A DNA stretch of 64,000 bases from F1-120-MAGs118 sp013360535 (GCA_026647215.1 JAPKHC010000005.1:1-64000), one strand, 5' to 3'; numbered from the stretch's first letter, positions 17,317 through 26,562 are shown. Notes: generated by a model from the sequence alone, not told the origin. A program made the numbers and translations.

Positions 17317-19073
17317 GGCTTGAGCTCCATCAGGCGCCGCGCTTCGGCGCGCGCCGTCTCCTGATCCTTGCCGCCGGCGATCATGTCCGCGATCTCGTCG
17401 ATGCGCCGTTCATCTGCGAGCGCCTCGACACGCGTGCGCGTGCGACCGCCCTCGACCTTCTTTTCGACGCGCAGGTGCTGCGCCGCCATCGCCGCGATCG
17501 CGGGCAGGTGCGTCACGCACAGCACCTGGTGGTGAACCCCAAGCTTGCGCAGGTGCGCACCGACCGTCGGCCCGAGTCGACCGCCGACGCCGGAGTCGAT
17601 CTCGTCGAAGAGCAGCGAGCGCCGCTCGCCCGCCTCCGCGAGCACGCCGCGCAGCGCGAGCATGATGCGCGCCGTCTCGCCGCCCGACGCGACGCCGCGC
17701 AGCTTGCCCATGGCCTCGCCCGGATTCGCCGCGAGCAGGAACTCGATGCGATCCATGCCACGCTCGCCGAAGCGCGCCTGATCGGCCTCGATCACGGCGC
17801 GGTCGGCCGGATCGCCGGCGCTGATGCCGTCTTCTTCCGAGCGCTGGCCGATGCGCACGTCGAAGCTCGCGTTCGCGAGGCCGAGCTCCTTGAGCGCCTT
17901 GTGCACCTGCTTGACGAGCTTCTCGCGCAGCGCCTTGCGTGCACGCCTGAGCTCGCTGCCCTGCTCGAGCAACTTCGTCCGCGCCGCGCCGATCGTCTCC
18001 GACAGGCCGGCCTGGCTGTGTTCGTCCGCCTCGAGCTGCGCGATCTCGGACTCGAGCTCGCGCCGCCTCGCGATCAGGCCCGCCACGTCCGTGCGGTACT
18101 TGCGCTCGAGCCGCTCGAGCTCCGCCAGCCGTTCCTCGACCTGCTCCTGACGGCGCGGATCGACCTCGAGCCGATCGCCGAGCGAACGCAGCGCCCGCAC
18201 CGCCTCGTCGAGGTGCGCCCAGGCCGCCTCGAGGTCGTTCGCGGGCCCTTCGAGCGCCGCCACCTGCGCGCGCCACGTGTCGACGAAACGCTGCGCGTGC
18301 CGCACACGATCGAGCGCGGCGTCGTCGCCATCGGCGAGCCCGACGAGCAGCTCCGCGAGCCCCTGTTTCATGCCCGCCGCGTGCCGCAGGAACTCGCGCT
18401 CCGGCTCGAGCCGCGCGCGCTCGTCGAGCTCCGGATCGGCCTCGACCAGTTCCTTCAGCTGGAAGCGCGCCAGATCGAGCCGGTCGCGGCGCGCCGTCGC
18501 CTCGCGCTCGAGCCGCAGCGCCTCCTCGACGAGCCGCGCCCACTCCTCGCGCGCCGCGCGGTAGGCCGCGACCTGCCGCTCGAGCTTTCCGAAGCCGTCG
18601 AGCAGCCGCAGCTGCTCCGAAGGATCGTGCAGGCGCTGGTGCTCGTTCTGGCCGTGGATCTCGAACAGGCGCGGAGCGAGATCCGCGAGCGCCTCGCGGG
18701 TCACCGGCCGCGCGTTGACGTAGGCGCGCGTGCGCCCGTCCGCGCCGACGGTGCGCACGAGCTCGAGCTGGTGCTCGCCCTTCGCGCCCTCGGCCTGCCA
18801 GTCCTCGAGCAGCTCCGGCGCGTGCCGGCGCGCCCAGCGATGGACGCTCGCCGCTCCCGACGCGATGCGAAAGCGCCCCTCGACCGTCGCGCGCGTCGCC
18901 CCGCTGCGCACGATCGCGCTCTTCGGCTTCTCGCCGAGCAAGAGCTCGAGCGCCCCGACGAGCAGGCTCTTGCCCGCCCCGGTCTCGCCCGTGATCACGT
19001 TCAACCCCGGCCCGAACGAGAGCTCGACGTGCTCGATCAGCGCCAGATCCGAAATCTCCAGTTCCACCAGCAT
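17313..19073 (-). CDS. recN: DNA repair protein RecN
   Basis: A 586-residue SMC-like ATPase that acts early in double-strand-break repair. Walker A is GETGAGKS (29-36), the central region is a long Arg/Glu/Leu coiled coil (about 160-370), and the C-terminal half has the ABC signature region (GVASGGETARIMLAL), Walker B (LLFDEIDSGVGG) and CVTHLPAIAA. Length and motif order match the family, so it is complete. It is the first gene of the overlapping minus-strand operon running to 10214; joining recN to RDD/SpoIIM/MoxR genes is unusual. An AATAAT box lies 8 nt before the ATG. Confidence 0.95.
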   Translation of the reverse strand: MLVELEISDLALIEHVELSFGPGLNVITGETGAGKSLLVGALELLLGEKPKSAIVRSGATRATVEGRFRIASGAASVHRWARRHAPELLEDWQAEGAKGEHQLELVRTVGADGRTRAYVNARPVTREALADLAPRLFEIHGQNEHQRLHDPSEQLRLLDGFGKLERQVAAYRAAREEWARLVEEALRLEREATARRDRLDLARFQLKELVEADPELDERARLEPEREFLRHAAGMKQGLAELLVGLADGDDAALDRVRHAQRFVDTWRAQVAALEGPANDLEAAWAHLDEAVRALRSLGDRLEVDPRRQEQVEERLAELERLERKYRTDVAGLIARRRELESEIAQLEADEHSQAGLSETIGAARTKLLEQGSELRRARKALREKLVKQVHKALKELGLANASFDVRIGQRSEEDGISAGDPADRAVIEADQARFGERGMDRIEFLLAANPGEAMGKLRGVASGGETARIMLALRGVLAEAGERRSLLFDEIDSGVGGRLGPTVGAHLRKLGVHHQVLCVTHLPAIAAMAAQHLRVEKKVEGGRTRTRVEALADERRIDEIADMIAGGKDQETARAEARRLMELKP

Positions 19074-19081
19074 GCGCGGCC

Positions 19082-19087
19082 ATTATT
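19082..19087 (-). promoter_or_regulatory. Putative -10 box of the recN operon
   Basis: AATAAT on the minus strand lies 8 nt before the recN ATG at 19073, without a ribosome binding site. It would drive an operon of eight genes. No LexA-like box is evident nearby. Confidence 0.35.
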
Positions 19088-19190
19088 GCCATGCCCCGCG
19101 CCGCCCCGTACCTCGCTCCTCGCCAGATTTGCGCGCTTCTCGCGCGCCTGCGGCGTCCGGAAGTGCGACGCCGCCGCTCCCCGCTCGGCG

Positions 19191-20225
19191 TCAGCGCGAG
19201 GCCGAGCCGGCGTCGACGACCGGCCGCGCCTGTGCCAGGCGGGGCGTGGGAAGTGCCAGGCGCACGCGGATGCCTTCGTGGTCGCTGAAGGGCAGCTCGA
19301 AGGTCTCGCGCGAGAGCACCTGCAGGTCGCGGCCGACGAGCGCGTGGTCGATGGCGATGCCGAGCGGGTAACGGAGCGAGCGCAGGTGCCAGCTGACGCA
19401 GCGGCCGAAGCCCTGGCGCGAGTCGCGCAGGCCGGTCGACTCGAGCAGGTCGGGGAAGACGGGCGAGGTCGAGGTCGTGTTGAGGTCGCCGACGAGGGCG
19501 CTCGTGCCCGTCCACTTCAGGCGCGTGGCGAGCTCCGCCAGGGCCTCGTTGCGCGCCTCGACGCGCCAGTCCTCGGCGCCCGGGCGCGGCAGGTGGACGA
19601 CGCGCAGGTCGAGCGGCGTCCCGTCGCGCTCGAGCTTCAGGTCGAGCGACGGCGCGTAGGTCTCGGGCAGGTACAGGCGCTGGCCCTCGCGGAACGGCAG
19701 GCGCGAGAACACGCCCATGCCCCAGGTCTGCTCGCCCCACTCGCCCGCCGGCGAGAACACGCGGTGCGGCCAGCGCTCAAGGCGCCGCTCGAGCTCCGCG
19801 CGCATCGGCTTGGAGAGCTCGACCACCGCGATCACGTCGCCTTCGCTCGCGAGGAGTGCGTCGGCGATCTCGCGGTGGTGGCGGTTGGGCTGCAGCACGT
19901 TCGCCGAGACGAGCACGAGCTCCGGAGAACCGCTCGCAGCCGCCGGTTCGCCGACATACAGCGCGAGTTCCGGCGCCAGCAGGAAGCCCGACGCGACGGC
20001 GACGAGCGTCGCGAGCCTGCGCGCCCGCAGCACGACGCACGCACCCGCCACCAGCACGAGGCCGAGACCGAGGTGCCACTGGAAGCTCGCCGCGAGCTCG
20101 CCGAGCCACAGCCAGCGCGCCGACATCACCAGCGCCGAGGCAGCTCCGGCGGAGGCGACGAGCAGCACGAGCGCCAGCCGGCGCAAGCGGCTGAAACGGC
20201 GGAGCTTCATGGTGGAAACGGACAT
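19191..20225 (-). CDS. Endonuclease/exonuclease/phosphatase (EEP) family membrane-anchored protein
   Basis: About 344 residues. Three N-terminal hydrophobic helices (about 15-90) precede an EEP domain of DNase I/sphingomyelinase fold. The family's catalytic signposts are visible: VLVSANVLQPN, VVELSKPM (metal-binding Glu), LVGDLNTTS (DxN), AIDHALVG and FSDHEGIRV (terminal SDH). Substrates of this group range from DNA to phospholipids and inositol phosphates. The helices place the catalytic domain outside the cytoplasm, making a lipid or extracellular substrate more likely. ATGs at 20225 and 20210 are both possible; a GGAGGG lies just before the first. Confidence 0.85.
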   Translation of the reverse strand: MSVSTMKLRRFSRLRRLALVLLVASAGAASALVMSARWLWLGELAASFQWHLGLGLVLVAGACVVLRARRLATLVAVASGFLLAPELALYVGEPAAASGSPELVLVSANVLQPNRHHREIADALLASEGDVIAVVELSKPMRAELERRLERWPHRVFSPAGEWGEQTWGMGVFSRLPFREGQRLYLPETYAPSLDLKLERDGTPLDLRVVHLPRPGAEDWRVEARNEALAELATRLKWTGTSALVGDLNTTSTSPVFPDLLESTGLRDSRQGFGRCVSWHLRSLRYPLGIAIDHALVGRDLQVLSRETFELPFSDHEGIRVRLALPTPRLAQARPVVDAGSASR

Positions 20226-20385
20226 GCCCTCCGGCCGACGGGGACCGGATGCGGGCCCTCATCGGGCGCGCGAGGACCGATTTCGGAGTCCGTGCGAGCG
20301 GTCGAGCCTGACCCGGGTGCGCCGCGTGCGCAGCCCCGGGGCCAATTGGAAACTCTTGCCGAAACGGCCGCGTTTCGCGCCCCGC

Positions 20386-21459
20386 TCAGGCCCGCGGGTA
20401 GTCGGTGTAGCCCTTCGCGTCCTGCGTGTAGAAGGTGCGCGGGTCGGGCTCGACGAGCGCAAGGCCGCGGCCGACGCGCTCGACCAGATCGGGGTTGCTG
20501 ACGTAGTGGTGGCCGAACGCCACCGCCGCCAGCGTGCCCGCGCTCACGGCCGCCTCGGCCTCGGCGGGCTTGTACCCCATGTTGCCGACGAGCGCGCCGC
20601 GGAAGGCCTTGCGCGCCGGCGTGACGACGTCGCCCTTCTGCTGGCCGAGGAAGTCCGCGCGCATCAGGTGCAGGTAGGCGATGCCGCGACGGTCGAGCTC
20701 GCCCGCGACGTGGCTCGTGAGCGCCACCGGATCGCTGTCGCGCATGTCGTTGTAGCTGTTGAGCGGCGAGAGGCGGACGCCGACACGCGCCGCGCCGAAC
20801 ACGGCGATCGCGGCGTCGGTCGCTTCGAGCAGGAGCCGCGCGCGATTCTCGAGGCTGCCGCCGTAGCGGCCCGAGCGCCGGTTCGAGCCGTCGCGCAGGA
20901 ACTGGTCGAGCAGGTAGCCGTTGGCGCCGTGCAGCTCGACTCCGTCGAATCCGGCCGCCTGCGCGTTGCGGGCTGCGGCGCCGAAAGCCGCGACGACGCC
21001 GGGGATTTCCGCATCGGAGAGCTCGCGCGGCACTTCGTAGGGCACCTTGCCCTTGGAGGTGTGCGTGGTCGAGTTCGAGATCGCGAGCGCGCTCGGCGCC
21101 ACGGGCTGCTGGCCGCCGCTCAGGTCGGAGTGGCAGGCGCGACCGCCGTGCCACAGTTGCAGCACCATCTTGCCGCCCTTGGCGTGCACGGCGTCGGTGA
21201 CCTTCTTCCACGCCGCGACCTGCGCGGCGTCGTAGATGCCGGGCTCGCGCGCACCGAAGGCCGAGTTGCCTTCGCTCACCATCGTCGCCTCGCTGACGAT
21301 CAGGCCGGCGCTCGCGCGCTGCGAGTAGTACTCGACCATCAGGTCGGTCGGCACGTGCGCGGCATCGGCGCGGCAGCGCGTGAGCGGCGCCATCACGAAA
21401 CGGTTGGGGAGCTGGAGCGCGCCGAGGGCGACGGGCGTGAAGAGCGCGGGGTGGTGCAT
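20386..21459 (-). CDS. Old yellow enzyme family NADH:flavin oxidoreductase (alkene reductase)
   Basis: A 357-residue FMN-dependent TIM-barrel enzyme similar to N-ethylmaleimide reductase (NemA)/xenobiotic reductase. Landmarks are LPNRFVMAPLTRCRA, the QLWHGGR segment, GFDGVELHGANGYLLDQFL and the substrate/FMN-contact stretch NRRSGRYGGSLENR. It is expected to reduce activated C=C bonds or nitro esters with NAD(P)H in the cytoplasm. The ATG at 21459 (MHHPALFTPV) is the canonical family start; the frame upstream carries no homology. It is divergent from the acyltransferase with 40 bp between starts, and a TAGGCT box sits about 35 nt upstream. Confidence 0.92.
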   Translation of the reverse strand: MHHPALFTPVALGALQLPNRFVMAPLTRCRADAAHVPTDLMVEYYSQRASAGLIVSEATMVSEGNSAFGAREPGIYDAAQVAAWKKVTDAVHAKGGKMVLQLWHGGRACHSDLSGGQQPVAPSALAISNSTTHTSKGKVPYEVPRELSDAEIPGVVAAFGAAARNAQAAGFDGVELHGANGYLLDQFLRDGSNRRSGRYGGSLENRARLLLEATDAAIAVFGAARVGVRLSPLNSYNDMRDSDPVALTSHVAGELDRRGIAYLHLMRADFLGQQKGDVVTPARKAFRGALVGNMGYKPAEAEAAVSAGTLAAVAFGHHYVSNPDLVERVGRGLALVEPDPRTFYTQDAKGYTDYPRA

Positions 21460-21499
21460 GAGGGGGCTCGAACGGGGACGGCGGAAAGGAGCGAAGCCT

Positions 21500-23230
21500 A
21501 TGGAACGCGGCTCCGCGCTTTCCAAGGGCGAACGGCGTCCGGGAGGAGCGCCGCGGGTGCCGTCGCTAGCATGGGTGCGCTTGAAACCGCGCCCGGACTC
21601 GCTCCCCGCCCTCACGGGACTGCGGTTCGTCGCCGCCTTCGCGGTCTTCGTCGAGCACTCGCGCGAGGTGTTCGACCTGCCCTACCCGAGCCTGAAGATG
21701 CTCGGCGGCGTCGCAGTGAGCTTCTTCTTCGTGTTGTCGGGGTTCATCCTCACGTATGTCTACGGCGCTGAGCTCGAGCGCAGGGACATCCCGCGCTTCT
21801 GGCTCGCGCGCTGGGCGCGCATCTGGCCGCTGCACATCGCCTGCCTGTTGGCTGCGATCTTGCTCGCGCCGCACCACAACTTCCCGACGGACGCGGAAGG
21901 CTGGCGGAGGCTGGCGACGCACGTCGCGCTTCTGCAAACCTGGTCCACCGACCCCGGGTGGACCCTCGCGTTCAACGGCCCGGCCTGGAGCATCTCGGTC
22001 GAGCTCTTCTTCTACCTCTCGTTCCCGTTGCTGGCCCGCCTCTCCAACCGGCGCTTCGCCGCCGCGCTGGCCGCGATCCTCGCCTCGACGCTGGCCATCG
22101 TGGCCCTGGGTGAAGCGTGGATGACCGGAGATGCCGAGCGATCCAAGCTGCTGCGCCACCTGCTGCGTTTCCTGCCGTGGATGCGCCTGCTGGAGTTCAC
22201 TACCGGGCTCGCCGCGGCGCGGATCTTCCTCACCGGTTGGGGCGCGAGTGTGTTCCGCAGGGGAATCTGGGTTCATCTGAGCCTCGAGCTTTGCGCCGTG
22301 CTGTCGGTCGCGCTCGCCTGGTACCTGCTCGGCCCCGCCGGCGGCTTGCATCCGGTGGTCAACCTTGGACAGCACGTGGCCTGGGCCGTCTACCTGCAAG
22401 CGGGAGCCGGCTTTGCGCCAGCTTTCGCCGTGGTGGTGTGGATCCTCGCGCGTTCGCGCGGAGCGCTCTCGCGCCTTCTGAGCACCCAGCTGTTGGTGTG
22501 GCTAGGCGAGACGAGCTTCGCGCTGTATCTGATCCACCGGCCCGTGCTGACCTCGATCCAGGAGCGGTACGCAAGTCTCGACCTGCCCTGGCAGACACCG
22601 GCACTCTCGGCGCTCGTGCTTTCGCTGGCCGCCGCCGGACTGCTCCATTCGCTGGTCGAGGCGCCCTGCCGCCAGTGGATCCTGTCGATCGGTCGCAAGC
22701 GCACTGCGGCGACAAGCCCCGCCCCGCGCGCCTGGCGTTGGTTGGCCACACTCGCGGCGTCGCTCGTCCTGACGACCTGGAATCTGGAGCGGATCCGCGA
22801 CACCGAACTTCGAGATTCGGTCTCACGCGCCGTCGCGGAGTGCCCGGGCGAGCTGAACGGTGCGACCTTCGAGTCCGAAGGCACGTTGCTGGGAGTCTCG
22901 CTCCGGCGTGACGAGTCTCGGCTGACGATCGACGTGGCCTGGAAACCTGAGCCGACCGCGTCGCGTGAACCCTTCTTCCACCTGTGCGGCCCCGACGGGG
23001 CGATCGTCGGGCATCCGCGAGCCACGCTCGCGAGCTTCGACGATCCCGTCCGCGGCAAGCTGCGGCTGGCGACCGTGATCGTCACGGCGCGGCAACTCGA
23101 AACCTGCTCGAGTCTCGGCTTCGGCTTCTACAGTCCGGAGCTCAAGGCCACACGCGTCGACCGGGGGCCGCGCAGCATGGGCGAGCATCGACTCGACCTC
23201 GCCAAGGCCCCGTTCGAGGCCAAGAAGTAG
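21500..23230 (+). CDS. Acyltransferase 3 (OafA/YrhL-type) membrane protein
   Basis: A 576-residue multi-pass acyltransferase. The N-terminal ~370 residues form the AT3 domain: LPALTGLRFVAAFAVFVEHS with the catalytic His, GGVAVSFFFVLSGFILTY, an FWLARWARIWPLH arginine motif, and about ten helices. The C-terminal ~150 residues are a periplasmic domain that I do not recognise. Such enzymes O-acylate surface polysaccharides or peptidoglycan. The ATG at 21500 is preceded by a strong GGAAAGGAG with 8-nt spacing and is preferred. GTG at 21575 or TTG at 21581 (just after a TAGCAT box) would give a family-typical shorter N terminus. Confidence 0.88.
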   Translation: MERGSALSKGERRPGGAPRVPSLAWVRLKPRPDSLPALTGLRFVAAFAVFVEHSREVFDLPYPSLKMLGGVAVSFFFVLSGFILTYVYGAELERRDIPRFWLARWARIWPLHIACLLAAILLAPHHNFPTDAEGWRRLATHVALLQTWSTDPGWTLAFNGPAWSISVELFFYLSFPLLARLSNRRFAAALAAILASTLAIVALGEAWMTGDAERSKLLRHLLRFLPWMRLLEFTTGLAAARIFLTGWGASVFRRGIWVHLSLELCAVLSVALAWYLLGPAGGLHPVVNLGQHVAWAVYLQAGAGFAPAFAVVVWILARSRGALSRLLSTQLLVWLGETSFALYLIHRPVLTSIQERYASLDLPWQTPALSALVLSLAAAGLLHSLVEAPCRQWILSIGRKRTAATSPAPRAWRWLATLAASLVLTTWNLERIRDTELRDSVSRAVAECPGELNGATFESEGTLLGVSLRRDESRLTIDVAWKPEPTASREPFFHLCGPDGAIVGHPRATLASFDDPVRGKLRLATVIVTARQLETCSSLGFGFYSPELKATRVDRGPRSMGEHRLDLAKAPFEAKK

Positions 23231-23380
23231 CTACTTTCCGCGCGCCGATGCACGCGTCGCGCGGCGGCAGCGCTCGCTGCAATGCTTCACGCGCTCCCAG
23301 TCGCGCTCCCACTTCTTGCGCCACTCGAACGGGCGCCCGCAGGTCGCGCAGGTCTTCGGCGGCGGCCGCGACGGTCTCAC
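23231..23380 (-). CDS. DUF2256 small zinc-finger-like protein
   Basis: A 49-residue gene. Translation shows the DUF2256 pattern: [19 protein letters not shown] then [10 protein letters not shown], with four Cys in two CxxC-type pairs, as in a zinc knuckle. The family is widespread in bacteria, sometimes encoded beside cryptochrome/photolyase-related genes; function unknown. The GTG start at 23380 overlaps the stop of the DUF3500 gene by GTGA, so both are on one transcript. Its stop TAG lies directly beside that of the convergent acyltransferase gene. Confidence 0.85.
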   Translation of the reverse strand: MRPSRPPPKTCATCGRPFEWRKKWERDWERVKHCSERCRRATRASARGK

Positions 23381-24384
23381 TTTTCCGTCAGCCCCTCGAA
23401 GTTGCGCACCGCCTCGTCACCGAAGTCGGCGCCGAACTCGCGCCACAGCGTGTGCACGTGGTTCGTGTCGTTCTGGATGTTCACGTACTCGATCGAGCGT
23501 CCCGCGGAGTGGAGCCGGTAGTAGTGGGGTTTTCCCGGTTCCGTCGAGCCGAGCCACAGGAAACGCACGGTGCCGCGGTTGGAGAACTGCTCGCGCGCCC
23601 ACTCGAAGGCCGGTCCATCGAAGCGACCGACGTAGCTCTCGATGAGCGCGTCGGCGAGCTTGGCCTGCGCTTCGTCGAGCTCCGCGAGGCTGATGCCCTC
23701 GTCGTCGTCGAAGCGCTCGATCTTCCCCGGAGTCAGCAGCACATCCTGCGGCACCGGTTGGTCGAGCACCGCTCGGTCACGCAGGCTGCCCGTGAGCGAC
23801 TGCACGAGCTTGCGCGCGAGCGCCTGCTCTTCGGCGAGCGGCTCCACGACCTTGCCATCGCGTTCGGAACGCGCGGGATTCGAGCCGAGGAAGTGCGGTG
23901 TGATCGCGAGCGCGTTCCCGAGCTCGGTGAAGTGCAGCACGACGTGGTGGCCCTCGAGCCGCCAGCTCCACGGATCGACACCGCCGACATCGCCGAACAC
24001 GGCCACCGAATAGGCGCCCGCATCGCGCCACGTCGCGACCTTGTCGGGCGTCGACTCGCGCTCGCGCAGCAGGTGCTCGAGCGCGACGATCTCGTCGAGC
24101 CGACGCTCGCCCGCCGCGCTCAGCGTCGTCCGCAGGAGCCCGCGCAGCGCCTTGCGCTCGTCCGCATCGAGCTCGCGCAACGCGATGCCCTTGCGCTCGC
24201 CCGGCAGGTAGCTCCACTCGCGCCGTTCGGCCGCGTGCAGCGGAAAACGCGCGGCTTCGAGCTCGTTTTCCTCGAGTGTCGCGAGGAACGTCGCCGCGGC
24301 GGTGCGCATCGCCGATGGCTCCGCCCGCGTCGCCCACGCGAGCCCGAGCAACCCGACACCTCCCGCGACCAAGGCCGTGCGCAT
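23377..24384 (-). CDS. DUF3500 family secreted protein
   Basis: A 335-residue protein with an N-terminal signal peptide ([21 protein letters not shown]). The mature region matches the DUF3500 pattern: [13 protein letters not shown] near the start, [21 protein letters not shown], and [18 protein letters not shown] with [21 protein letters not shown] at the end. The family is common in soil and marine bacteria and is uncharacterised; conserved His residues suggest metal binding. Upstream of the ATG is AAAGAGGAAAC, a reasonable ribosome binding site. It is followed by DUF2256 with a 4-nt overlap. Confidence 0.88.
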   Translation of the reverse strand: MRTALVAGGVGLLGLAWATRAEPSAMRTAAATFLATLEENELEAARFPLHAAERREWSYLPGERKGIALRELDADERKALRGLLRTTLSAAGERRLDEIVALEHLLRERESTPDKVATWRDAGAYSVAVFGDVGGVDPWSWRLEGHHVVLHFTELGNALAITPHFLGSNPARSERDGKVVEPLAEEQALARKLVQSLTGSLRDRAVLDQPVPQDVLLTPGKIERFDDDEGISLAELDEAQAKLADALIESYVGRFDGPAFEWAREQFSNRGTVRFLWLGSTEPGKPHYYRLHSAGRSIEYVNIQNDTNHVHTLWREFGADFGDEAVRNFEGLTEK

Positions 24385-24431
24385 GGTTTCCTCTTTCGCC
24401 GCGGCCCTTCAAGAGGCGCGTGGCGCTCGCC

Positions 24432-24647
24432 ATGCTAGCGGCCATCGTGCCCGACCGCCCAACGGCTCCGCCGCCCCACTGCCAGCGCTGCATCCACTAC
24501 TGGATCACGCACCAGCCGCAGCACCCGCACGGCTGCCGCGCCTTCCAGCTGCTCTCCAAGCGCCTGCCTTCGCTCGAGATCCGTGCGACGACGGGCGAGG
24601 ACTGCGCGGCGTTCGAGCCCAAGTCGCAGCCGCCGACCCGAGGCTGA
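24432..24647 (+). CDS. Small Cys-containing protein, putative zinc-binding
   Basis: A 71-residue protein with HCQRCIHYWITHQPQHPHGC, then FQLLSKRLPSLEIRATTGEDC. The CxxC plus two later Cys and the PSLE, GEDC and AFEPK elements match a family of short bacterial proteins often mislabelled as uracil-DNA glycosylase. No enzymatic motif is present. The ATG at 24432 is chosen as the first after the divergent promoter interval; it overlaps a GCTAGC box. Two bases separate its stop from the next ATG, so it is co-transcribed with the aldolase-like gene. Confidence 0.65.
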   Translation: MLAAIVPDRPTAPPPHCQRCIHYWITHQPQHPHGCRAFQLLSKRLPSLEIRATTGEDCAAFEPKSQPPTRG

Positions 24648-24649
24648 CC

Positions 24650-25744
24650 ATGCCGCACCTGCGCACGCTCGACTCGCTGCCGACGCCGTTGCTCGTCGTG
24701 CGCCTCGACCGCGTGCGCTCGAACCTCGCACGCATGGCGGAGCTGCTGGCGCCGCACGGTGGACTCGAGCGCTGGCGCCCACACGTGAAGACGGCCAAGG
24801 TCCCGCAGGTGCTCGAGCTCCTGATCGCCGCAGGCTTGCGACGCTTCAAGAGTGCGACCGTGCGCGAGGCGCGCGTGCTGCTCGAGGTTGCGGATACGAA
24901 CGCGGTCGCGCTCGACCTGCTCGTCGCGTACTCGCACCGCGGGGCGAACCTCGCCGCGATCGTCGAGCTCGCTCGCCGCTTTCCGCGCCACAGGCTCTCG
25001 CTGCTGAGCGAGGACCCGGCGCACGCGCGCGAGCTCGCCGCGGCGAACCTCGGTGTCTTCATCGACCTCGACCCGCGCATGGGCCGCAGCGGCATCGCGT
25101 TCGAGAACCGCTCGCGCTGCGCGGAAGTGGCGAGCGCGGCGGGTGCGGCGCTGCGCGGCTGGCACGCCTACGAGGGCCACGTGCGCGCGGCGACGCCGGC
25201 CGAGCGGCGCTCCGTGTGCGCGCCGCTCTTCGACGAGCTCGTCGAGCTCGCGGGCACGCTCGGTCGCCCCGAGCACGAGCTCGTGACCAGCGGCACGCCG
25301 ACCTTCGTCGAGGCGCTCGAGCACCCGGGCCTCGCGCGCACGAACCACCGGATTTCCCCGGGAATCGTGGTGTATTGGGACCACCAGAGCGCGGCCTTGG
25401 GCCAACGCGGCTTCCTCGTGGCCGCGAGCGTGCTCGCGCGTGTCGTCTCGCGGCCGCGCCCGGGTCGCGTGACTGTCGACGCGGGCTCGAAGTCGGTCGA
25501 CGCCGCCGTCGCGGACCCGTGCGTGATCGTCGCGGGCCGGCCCGAGCTCGTCGCCGCGCGCCCCAGCGAGGAACACCTGCCGCTCGACGTGCGCGAGGGG
25601 CCCGATCCGGAGCTCGGCACGCTGCTCGAGCTCGAACCGCGCCACGTCTGCCCGATGGTCAACCTCGCCGAGCGCTGCCTGCTGCTCGACGGTACGCAGG
25701 TCCTGGGCCTCGTCCCCGTCGCGGCGCGCGCGCACGGCGACTGA
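24650..25744 (+). CDS. DSD1-family PLP-dependent enzyme (D-threonine aldolase/D-serine dehydratase-like)
   Basis: A 364-residue fold-type III PLP enzyme. The N-terminal alanine-racemase-like barrel starts with LPTPLLVVRLDRVRSNLARM, and the PLP lysine is in WRPHVKTAK. The C-terminal beta domain carries the His and Cys of HVCPMVNL, which bind a metal in D-serine dehydratases and D-threonine aldolases. The reaction is retro-aldol cleavage or dehydration of D-beta-hydroxyamino acids; the exact substrate cannot be told apart. It follows the small Cys protein by two bases and converges on the next gene with 8 bp between stops. Confidence 0.88.
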   Translation: MPHLRTLDSLPTPLLVVRLDRVRSNLARMAELLAPHGGLERWRPHVKTAKVPQVLELLIAAGLRRFKSATVREARVLLEVADTNAVALDLLVAYSHRGANLAAIVELARRFPRHRLSLLSEDPAHARELAAANLGVFIDLDPRMGRSGIAFENRSRCAEVASAAGAALRGWHAYEGHVRAATPAERRSVCAPLFDELVELAGTLGRPEHELVTSGTPTFVEALEHPGLARTNHRISPGIVVYWDHQSAALGQRGFLVAASVLARVVSRPRPGRVTVDAGSKSVDAAVADPCVIVAGRPELVAARPSEEHLPLDVREGPDPELGTLLELEPRHVCPMVNLAERCLLLDGTQVLGLVPVAARAHGD

Positions 25745-25752
25745 GGCCGTCC

Positions 25753-26412
25753 TCAGCGACCCTTCGAAGGTTCGCTCGGTCGCGGAGGGTCGAGCGTGAT
25801 GGCGCGCAGCGCCGTGAGCTCCTCACGCGCGCGCGGAGGCATCGAGCCGACCAGCGCGCGGTCGAGGTGCTCGCGCGCCATGGCCCAGTGCGTTTCTTCC
25901 ATCGCGAGCACCGCGCGCGAGGCGTGCAGCAGCGTGCTCTCGCTGATCTCGTCGCCGATGCGCCGCACCTGCTCGAGCTCGATCCACGGGCGACCGAGGA
26001 ACACTTGCCGCACGCGCCCGATCGCCTCGAAGCGCGCGAGCTGCGGAGCACCGGCGAGCGCCCGCTCGGCCACGCCTCCACGGCGCGTGAAGAGCTGCGC
26101 CAGCGGCGCGTCCCATTGCTCCTTGTCCCACAGGAACTGCTCGTCGCTCCACACGCGGAAGGCGCGGTAGTCGACAGCCCCGAAGCGCGTCAGGTACGGG
26201 TTCCAGCGCTCCGCCTCGGCGTCGAACTGGAAGCGGATGCGCACGAGCTTGCCGAGCGAGGCCTGCGGGTCGCGGTGGAGCCGCTCGAGCGCGAGCGCCG
26301 CTTCGGGCGGGAGTTCCTCCGCCGGCGTCGCTGCCTGCCCGAGCGCGAGCGCGCCCGCCAGCGCGAGGCCGGCGAACAGGCTGGACGGACCCCAACGCTG
26401 GAAGGGCTTCAC
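25753..26412 (-). CDS. Exported protein of unknown function
   Basis: A 219-residue protein with a signal peptide (core SLFAGLALAGALALGQA). The mature part begins with a helix ALALERLHRDPQASLGKLVRIRFQF, followed by mixed alpha/beta segments (RAFRVWSDEQFLWDKEQWD, VRQVFLGRPWIELEQVRRI) that look like an OB- or SH3-type strand set, and ends in TPR-like helices (AMEETHWAMAREHLDRALV). I do not recognise the family. GTG start at 26412. It stands alone, divergent from the phosphatase-like gene. Confidence 0.6.
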   Translation of the reverse strand: MKPFQRWGPSSLFAGLALAGALALGQAATPAEELPPEAALALERLHRDPQASLGKLVRIRFQFDAEAERWNPYLTRFGAVDYRAFRVWSDEQFLWDKEQWDAPLAQLFTRRGGVAERALAGAPQLARFEAIGRVRQVFLGRPWIELEQVRRIGDEISESTLLHASRAVLAMEETHWAMAREHLDRALVGSMPPRAREELTALRAITLDPPRPSEPSKGR

Positions 26413-26556
26413 GGCCCGTGCATCGGCAGTTTCTTCCGGGTCCTTGAGCGCCCGCGGCTCCGCAGAACCTCGAGAATCGGCCGCGAGAGCGCGAGAATGT
26501 TCGCGGGCAAAAGTTGGGGCCGCAATCTCCGCGCTGGCGTTTCCAGCAGGTCTCGT

Positions 26557-26562
26557 TAGCTT
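26557..26562 (+). promoter_or_regulatory. Putative -10 box and leader of the ArsC-like gene
   Basis: TAGCTT is followed by a short leader holding a Shine-Dalgarno GGAGG (26573-26577), 7 nt before the GTG at 26585. Unlike the leaderless genes nearby, this start is set by a clear ribosome binding site. Confidence 0.4.

Noticed and set aside
17475..20501. A 1008-codon plus-strand frame opposite recN and the EEP gene
   Set aside because: It is a shadow of recN; composition is Arg/Leu/Glu-rich without domains, and it crosses two real genes and a promoter interval.
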